Source of the DNA: an uncultured Tessaracoccus sp.
GTDB lineage: Bacteria; Actinomycetota; Actinomycetes; Propionibacteriales; Propionibacteriaceae
Assembly (NCBI RefSeq): GCF_943914565.1
Contig: NZ_CALUCN010000004.1
Location: 1-64,000 of the forward strand
DNA: 64,000 bases
Direction: 5' to 3'
Positions 60,533 to 64,000 of the stretch are shown here, piece by piece. The position numbers were made by a program, and so were the translations under genes. Under the pieces are notes generated by a model. That model was not told where the DNA came from. It saw only the letters and a program-made list of their open reading frames with translations, and did not search any database. How positions within the stretch are numbered: the stretch's first letter is position 1; every line of letters begins with the position of its first letter.

Positions 60533-62463
60533 CAGAACAACCGCCCGATCTGGAACGTCACCACCGCGAGCGCCCACGCGATCGTGGTCTGCGCCGCCAT
60601 GCCGACCAGCGTCCAGCGCCAGCCGATCTCGCGCAGCTGCGCGGCGATGGTGGCCATGCAGGGGGTGTAGGCGAGCAGGAACATCAGGAACGCCGCCACG
60701 GCCGGGCCGGTGTGACCGCGCGAGGACTCGTCGAAGGCGGTGCGGATCTTCGCCGACAGGGCGGTGTCGTCGCCGGTCTCCTCCGGGTCGTCGACCGCGT
60801 AGGTCTGCGCCCACGTCGAGATGACGGCCTCCTTGGCGACGAAGCCCGTGACGAGCGCGCCCGTGGTCTGCCAGCTGGCGAAGCCCGCGGGTTCGAACAC
60901 CGGCGACACGGTCTTCGCGACGGCGGCGTAGGCGGAGTCGTCGGGGTCAACCTCGCCGAACGGCGCGTTGCCGGTGACGGGCACCGACTGCAGCACGAAC
61001 ACGGCCACGACCACGGCGACGATGATGCCGGTGGCGGTCTGCAGGAAGCCCTTGAGCCGCATCCACATCACCGACAGCGTCAGTCGCAGCGTCGGCACCT
61101 GGTAGGGCGGCAGGTCCATGATGAGCGGCTCGGAGCCCATCGCGCGCCACAGCGTGTGCTTCATCAGGAGGCCCGCGAGCACGATCAGCACGATCGAGAG
61201 CAGGTACATGACGAACACGACCGTGCCGGCGTTGCCGGGGAAGAAGACGCTCGCGATGAGCACGTAGACGGTGAGGCGCGCGGAGCAGGACGTGAACGGC
61301 ACCAGCAGCGCGGTCATGATCCGGTGGCGGCGCTGGCCGAGCACGCGCGTCGCCGAGATGGCGGGCACGTTGCAGCCGTAGCCGACGATGAGCGGCAAGA
61401 AGGCCTTGCCGGGCAGCCCGATCCAGCGCATCACGCGGTCGGCGACGACGGCCGCGCGGGCCATGTAGCCGGAGTCCTCGAGGAGGGCCAGCAGGATGAA
61501 CATCAGCGCCATGAGCGGGATGAACGGCATGAGCGCACCGACGCCGGCGATGAGGCCGTCCACGAGCACGCCGGTGAGGATCGGGTGCGCGCCGGCGCCC
61601 TCGAGCAGCCCGCGCGCCCAGTCGGTGACCGGGCCGGTCACGAGGTTCTCGAGGCCGTCCTGCAGGGGCGCGGCCACCGTCGTGGTGATCTGGAAGACCA
61701 CCCACATCGTCGCGAGGAACAGGATGGGGCCCAGGACGGGGTGCAGTGCGACGCGGTCGAACCGCTCGGACGCGGACCGGCGGCGCGCGGCGCGCTCCGA
61801 CGTCGCGGCGGCGACCACCTCGTCGATCCACGCGAAGCGGGCGTCCGCGGCGGCGAACTCGTCGCCCTCCGGCACGGGCCGGGGCGTGGGCGGGGTGGCG
61901 TCGAGCGCCCGGGCGACGGCGGCGTCGAGCTGGCCGACGCCCTCGCGGGTGCGCGGGTTCACGGGCACCACCGGCACGCCGAGCCGGTCGGACAGCGCGG
62001 CGACGTCGACGTCGATGCCGCGGCGCCGCGCCACGTCGCCCATGGTCAGGGCCACGACGACACGGTAGGGGTGTTCGCGCACGTGCGCGACGAGGTAGAG
62101 GCTGCGCGCGAGGTGCGCGGCGTCGGCGATGACGACCACGACGTCGGGGCGTTCGTCGACGGGGGTCCGGACCAGCAGGTCACGCGTCAGTTCCTCGTCG
62201 GGCGACTGCGGGTCGAGCGAGTAGGCGCCGGGCAGGTCGAGCAGGTCCATCGTCCGCGACGCCTTCCACGCACCCCTGCCCACCTCGACGCTCGTGCCGG
62301 GCCAGTTGCCCATCGTGCGGCGGGCGCCGGTGAGTGCGTTGAAGAGCGTGGACTTGCCGACGTTGGGTGCGCCCAGCAGCGCCACGATCGGCGATCCCTT
62401 GGGCGCGACCGCGCCCGTGTGGTCGGCGTGGCAGGACGCGACGGCGTGCTCGGCGGAGCTCAT
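60529..62463 (-). CDS. feoB: Ferrous iron transporter FeoB
   Basis: A 644-residue protein. N-terminal G domain: G-A-P-N-V-G-K-S-T-L near residue 32, G1-G3 with D-L-P-G-A-Y-S-L and the switch region G-N-W-P-G-T-S-V-E-V. The G4 N-x-x-D is not canonical (M-G-D-V). Two Gate regions follow (G-Y-G-C-N-V-P-A-I and C-S-A-R-L-T-V-Y), within eight to ten helices. It imports Fe2+. Coupled to feoA and feoC by ATGA/GTGA overlaps. Confidence 0.93.
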   Translation of the reverse strand: MSSAEHAVASCHADHTGAVAPKGSPIVALLGAPNVGKSTLFNALTGARRTMGNWPGTSVEVGRGAWKASRTMDLLDLPGAYSLDPQSPDEELTRDLLVRTPVDERPDVVVVIADAAHLARSLYLVAHVREHPYRVVVALTMGDVARRRGIDVDVAALSDRLGVPVVPVNPRTREGVGQLDAAVARALDATPPTPRPVPEGDEFAAADARFAWIDEVVAAATSERAARRRSASERFDRVALHPVLGPILFLATMWVVFQITTTVAAPLQDGLENLVTGPVTDWARGLLEGAGAHPILTGVLVDGLIAGVGALMPFIPLMALMFILLALLEDSGYMARAAVVADRVMRWIGLPGKAFLPLIVGYGCNVPAISATRVLGQRRHRIMTALLVPFTSCSARLTVYVLIASVFFPGNAGTVVFVMYLLSIVLIVLAGLLMKHTLWRAMGSEPLIMDLPPYQVPTLRLTLSVMWMRLKGFLQTATGIIVAVVVAVFVLQSVPVTGNAPFGEVDPDDSAYAAVAKTVSPVFEPAGFASWQTTGALVTGFVAKEAVISTWAQTYAVDDPEETGDDTALSAKIRTAFDESSRGHTGPAVAAFLMFLLAYTPCMATIAAQLREIGWRWTLVGMAAQTTIAWALAVVTFQIGRLFW

Positions 62464-62720
62464 GCGGCGGCGACGTGGAGGTGGCGGAGCGTGTCCGCAT
62501 CGAGGGCCAGCTGCGCTCCGGCGACACCGATCACGCGGCCGCCGCCGGGGGTCCGGGACCCGGCGGTGATCGTCGCTCCGGGGCGCACACCGAGCTCGGC
62601 CAGGCGACGGACGGTGGCGCTGTTGGTCTGGGTGCGGCGCACGCAGGTGACCACGCCGCCGGTGCCGGCCCGGCAGGCGCCGAGGTCCACGCAGTCGGCG
62701 CAGGGAGTCGTCGTGTTCAT
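62460..62720 (-). CDS. feoA: FeoA domain protein
   Basis: An 86-residue SH3-like FeoA protein: L-A-E-L-G-V-R-P-G-A-T-I near residue 43 and V-A-G-A-Q-L-A-L-D near 67. The N-terminus carries extra cysteines (C-A-D-C-V-D-L-G-A-C), which may bind iron. A TAGCAT box (62728-62733, minus) seven bases before the ATG suggests a leaderless start; the ATG three codons upstream overlaps that box. Confidence 0.85.
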   Translation of the reverse strand: MNTTTPCADCVDLGACRAGTGGVVTCVRRTQTNSATVRRLAELGVRPGATITAGSRTPGGGRVIGVAGAQLALDADTLRHLHVAAA

Positions 62721-62740
62721 GTGCTGCATGCTACGCGTCG

Positions 62741-62760
62741 AGGTTAGGCAAACCTAACCC
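62741..62760 (-). promoter_or_regulatory. IdeR/DtxR-type iron box upstream of feoABC
   Basis: Read on the minus strand GGGTTAGGTTTGCCTAACCT matches the DtxR/IdeR pattern TTAGGTTAGGCTAACCTAA at most positions. It sits 8 bp from the -10 box, so binding of iron-loaded repressor would block transcription. Confidence 0.8.
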
Positions 62761-63036
62761 GGGGTCCAATAATGCAAGACACCCCTTGCCAATCCCTGCT
62801 CGGAGGCGTGTTCGGCGGGGACGGCGTGGGGGCGGGCCCCTGCCGGGACCCGCCCCCCACTTCACATTGGCGAGATCGAGAGAAGGAGAGAGGTGAGAAT
62901 CTCGCCACTCCAAACCAATCATCTGATGGGTCCACTCCGGGGCAAAACCCCGGCAGTGGCCGGAACCGGACGCCCGACTCGCCGCCCCGAGTGCTGCCCG
63001 GACGCATTCCTCGTCGGCCATGGGTAGATTGGCAGC
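62761..63036. other. Divergent intergenic region between feoA and the FemAB-type gene
   Basis: No convincing ORF. GGCGAGAT and ATCTCGCC near 62872-62912 can form an 8-bp stem with a purine-rich loop, flanked by ATTGG and CCAAA. A second hairpin has GGCGGG/CCCGCC near 62836-62860. A TAGATT -10 box at 63025-63030 belongs to the next gene. Small RNA or leader function is possible but unproven. Confidence 0.4.
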
Positions 63037-64000
63037 GTGAGTGTTGCAGTCCGTCCCATTGCCCCTAAGCGCATGCTCGAGTTCATCGACGAGCGCGGCT
63101 CCGCGTCGTTCCTGCAGACCCCTGCGTGGGCGGAGGTGAAGTCCGAGTGGAGGGGCGAGACCATCGGCTTCTTCACGGGCGAGACCCTCACCGGCGTCGG
63201 CCTGGTCCTCTACCGCAAGCTGCCGAAGCTGCCGCGCTACCTCGCCTACCTGCCCGAGGGCCCGGTGCTCGACTGGTCCCGCGACGACGTCGCGGAACAC
63301 CTCGACGCGCTGGTCGCCCACGCCCGACGTCGCAAGGCCTTCGCGGTGCGGATCGGCCCCGCGGTCGTGCACCGACGTTGGCACGCCCCCACGATCAAGG
63401 CCGCGATCGCCGACGACGAGATCACCCTCCTGTCGCAGGCCACGCCCGACGAGACCACGCTCGAGGGCACCCGGGTGCTGCGCGCGCTGCAGCAGCGCGG
63501 CTGGGTCACCGACGAGTCGGGCCACGGCTTCGCCGCGGGGCAGCCGCAGTTCAACTTCCAGCTGCCGCTGCGCCACCCGGACGGCACCCAGAAGACCGAG
63601 GACGAGCTCCTGAAGGGCATGAACCAGCTCTTCCGCCGCAACATCCGCAAGGCGGCGAAGCAGGGCGTCGAGGTGCGGCGGGGCACCCGCGACGAGCTCG
63701 CCCGCTTCCACGAGATCTACCTCGAGACCGCCGAACGCGACGGGTTCACCGGCCGCCCGCTGGCCTACTTCGAGCACATGTGGGACGCCCTCAACGCCGA
63801 ACGCGAGGGCCGGATGCGCCTCTACCTCGCCGAGCACGAGGGGGATCTCGTCGCGGCGACGACGTACGTCACCGTCGGCGACCACGCGTGGTACTCCTAC
63901 GGCGCCTCGACCACCGCCAAGCGCGAGGTGCGCGGCTCGAACGCCGTCCAGTGGCAGATGATCCGCGACGCGAACGCGGCCGGCTGCGCCGTCTACGACC
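63037..64000 (+). CDS. FemAB/FemX-type peptidyltransferase, 3' end outside the window
   Basis: The first 321 codons of a peptidoglycan interpeptide-bridge enzyme (GNAT fold, uses aminoacyl-tRNA). Blocks: F-L-Q-T-P-A-W-A-E-V-K near residue 25, L-P-E-G-P-V-L-D-W near 70, L-F-R-R-N-I-R-K-A-A-K-Q-G-V near 200, and Y-G-A-S near 288. No stop before the window ends. GTG starts six bases after the TAGATT box, so it is probably leaderless. Confidence 0.88.
   Translation, partial: MSVAVRPIAPKRMLEFIDERGSASFLQTPAWAEVKSEWRGETIGFFTGETLTGVGLVLYRKLPKLPRYLAYLPEGPVLDWSRDDVAEHLDALVAHARRRKAFAVRIGPAVVHRRWHAPTIKAAIADDEITLLSQATPDETTLEGTRVLRALQQRGWVTDESGHGFAAGQPQFNFQLPLRHPDGTQKTEDELLKGMNQLFRRNIRKAAKQGVEVRRGTRDELARFHEIYLETAERDGFTGRPLAYFEHMWDALNAEREGRMRLYLAEHEGDLVAATTYVTVGDHAWYSYGASTTAKREVRGSNAVQWQMIRDANAAGCAVYD

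Overview
The window is a chromosomal segment of a high-GC Gram-positive actinobacterium. The evidence is the strong G/C third-position bias, the gyrB-gyrA-DUF3566 block with tRNA-Ile and tRNA-Ala nearby, a mycothiol-linked Rv2466c-type oxidoreductase, an IdeR/DtxR-type box, and many leaderless starts in which a TANNNT box lies about 6 nt before the start codon. A Propionibacteriales-like organism is plausible, but the species is not determined here.

Layout. 0-0.6 kb: 38-bp tandem repeats, an inverted repeat and a 20-bp-periodic array of a TTGGCRAAC-type motif. 0.6-8.6 kb: a YibE/F membrane protein, paired SMR exporters, DoxX, a DUF885 metallohydrolase, a DsbA-like protein and a WXG100-like/hydrolase trio. 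8.6-12.3 kb: a cobalamin-riboswitch-controlled giant leucine-rich-repeat surface protein. 12.3-20.3 kb: tRNA-Ile, sirtuin, dicarboxylate symporter, DUF3566, gyrA, gyrB. 20.3-23.2 kb: a decayed ORF, fructosamine kinase, a DnaA-box cluster, lgt and tRNA-Ala. 23.2-28.2 kb: a PadR regulator with a sulfonate/sulfate-ester ABC importer and a sulfatase. 28.2-33.6 kb: VapBC and housekeeping or unknown genes. 33.7-37.5 kb: a cobalamin-riboswitch-controlled btuCFD importer with a methyltransferase. 37.7-44.2 kb: a UvrA-like ABC protein, a GNAT, and a two-component system with an ABC exporter. 44.4-60.2 kb: the main point of interest. 60.2-62.8 kb: feoABC under an IdeR-like box. 63.0 kb to the end: a FemAB-type gene cut by the window edge.

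The most notable system is a vitamin B12 regulon. Five compact (about 85-95 nt) cobalamin aptamers control (i) an LRR protein with a DUF4430/transcobalamin-beta-like domain, (ii) BtuCFD, (iii) an eleven-gene operon with a membrane-anchored DUF4430-like protein, a secreted membrane protein, ECF T and S components, an ABC-like protein that has lost key catalytic residues, and a complete MoxR/DUF58/VWA/TPR chaperone-like set, and (iv, v) two paralogous gene pairs. Each pair encodes a secreted alpha/alpha-toroid protein with wall-type repeats and a membrane-anchored DUF4430-like partner. Toroid plus beta domain is the architecture of animal intrinsic factor and transcobalamin, here split over two polypeptides. 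My inference is a cell-surface corrinoid capture and import system feeding ECF and/or Btu transporters. The role of the MoxR-VWA module in it is unknown.
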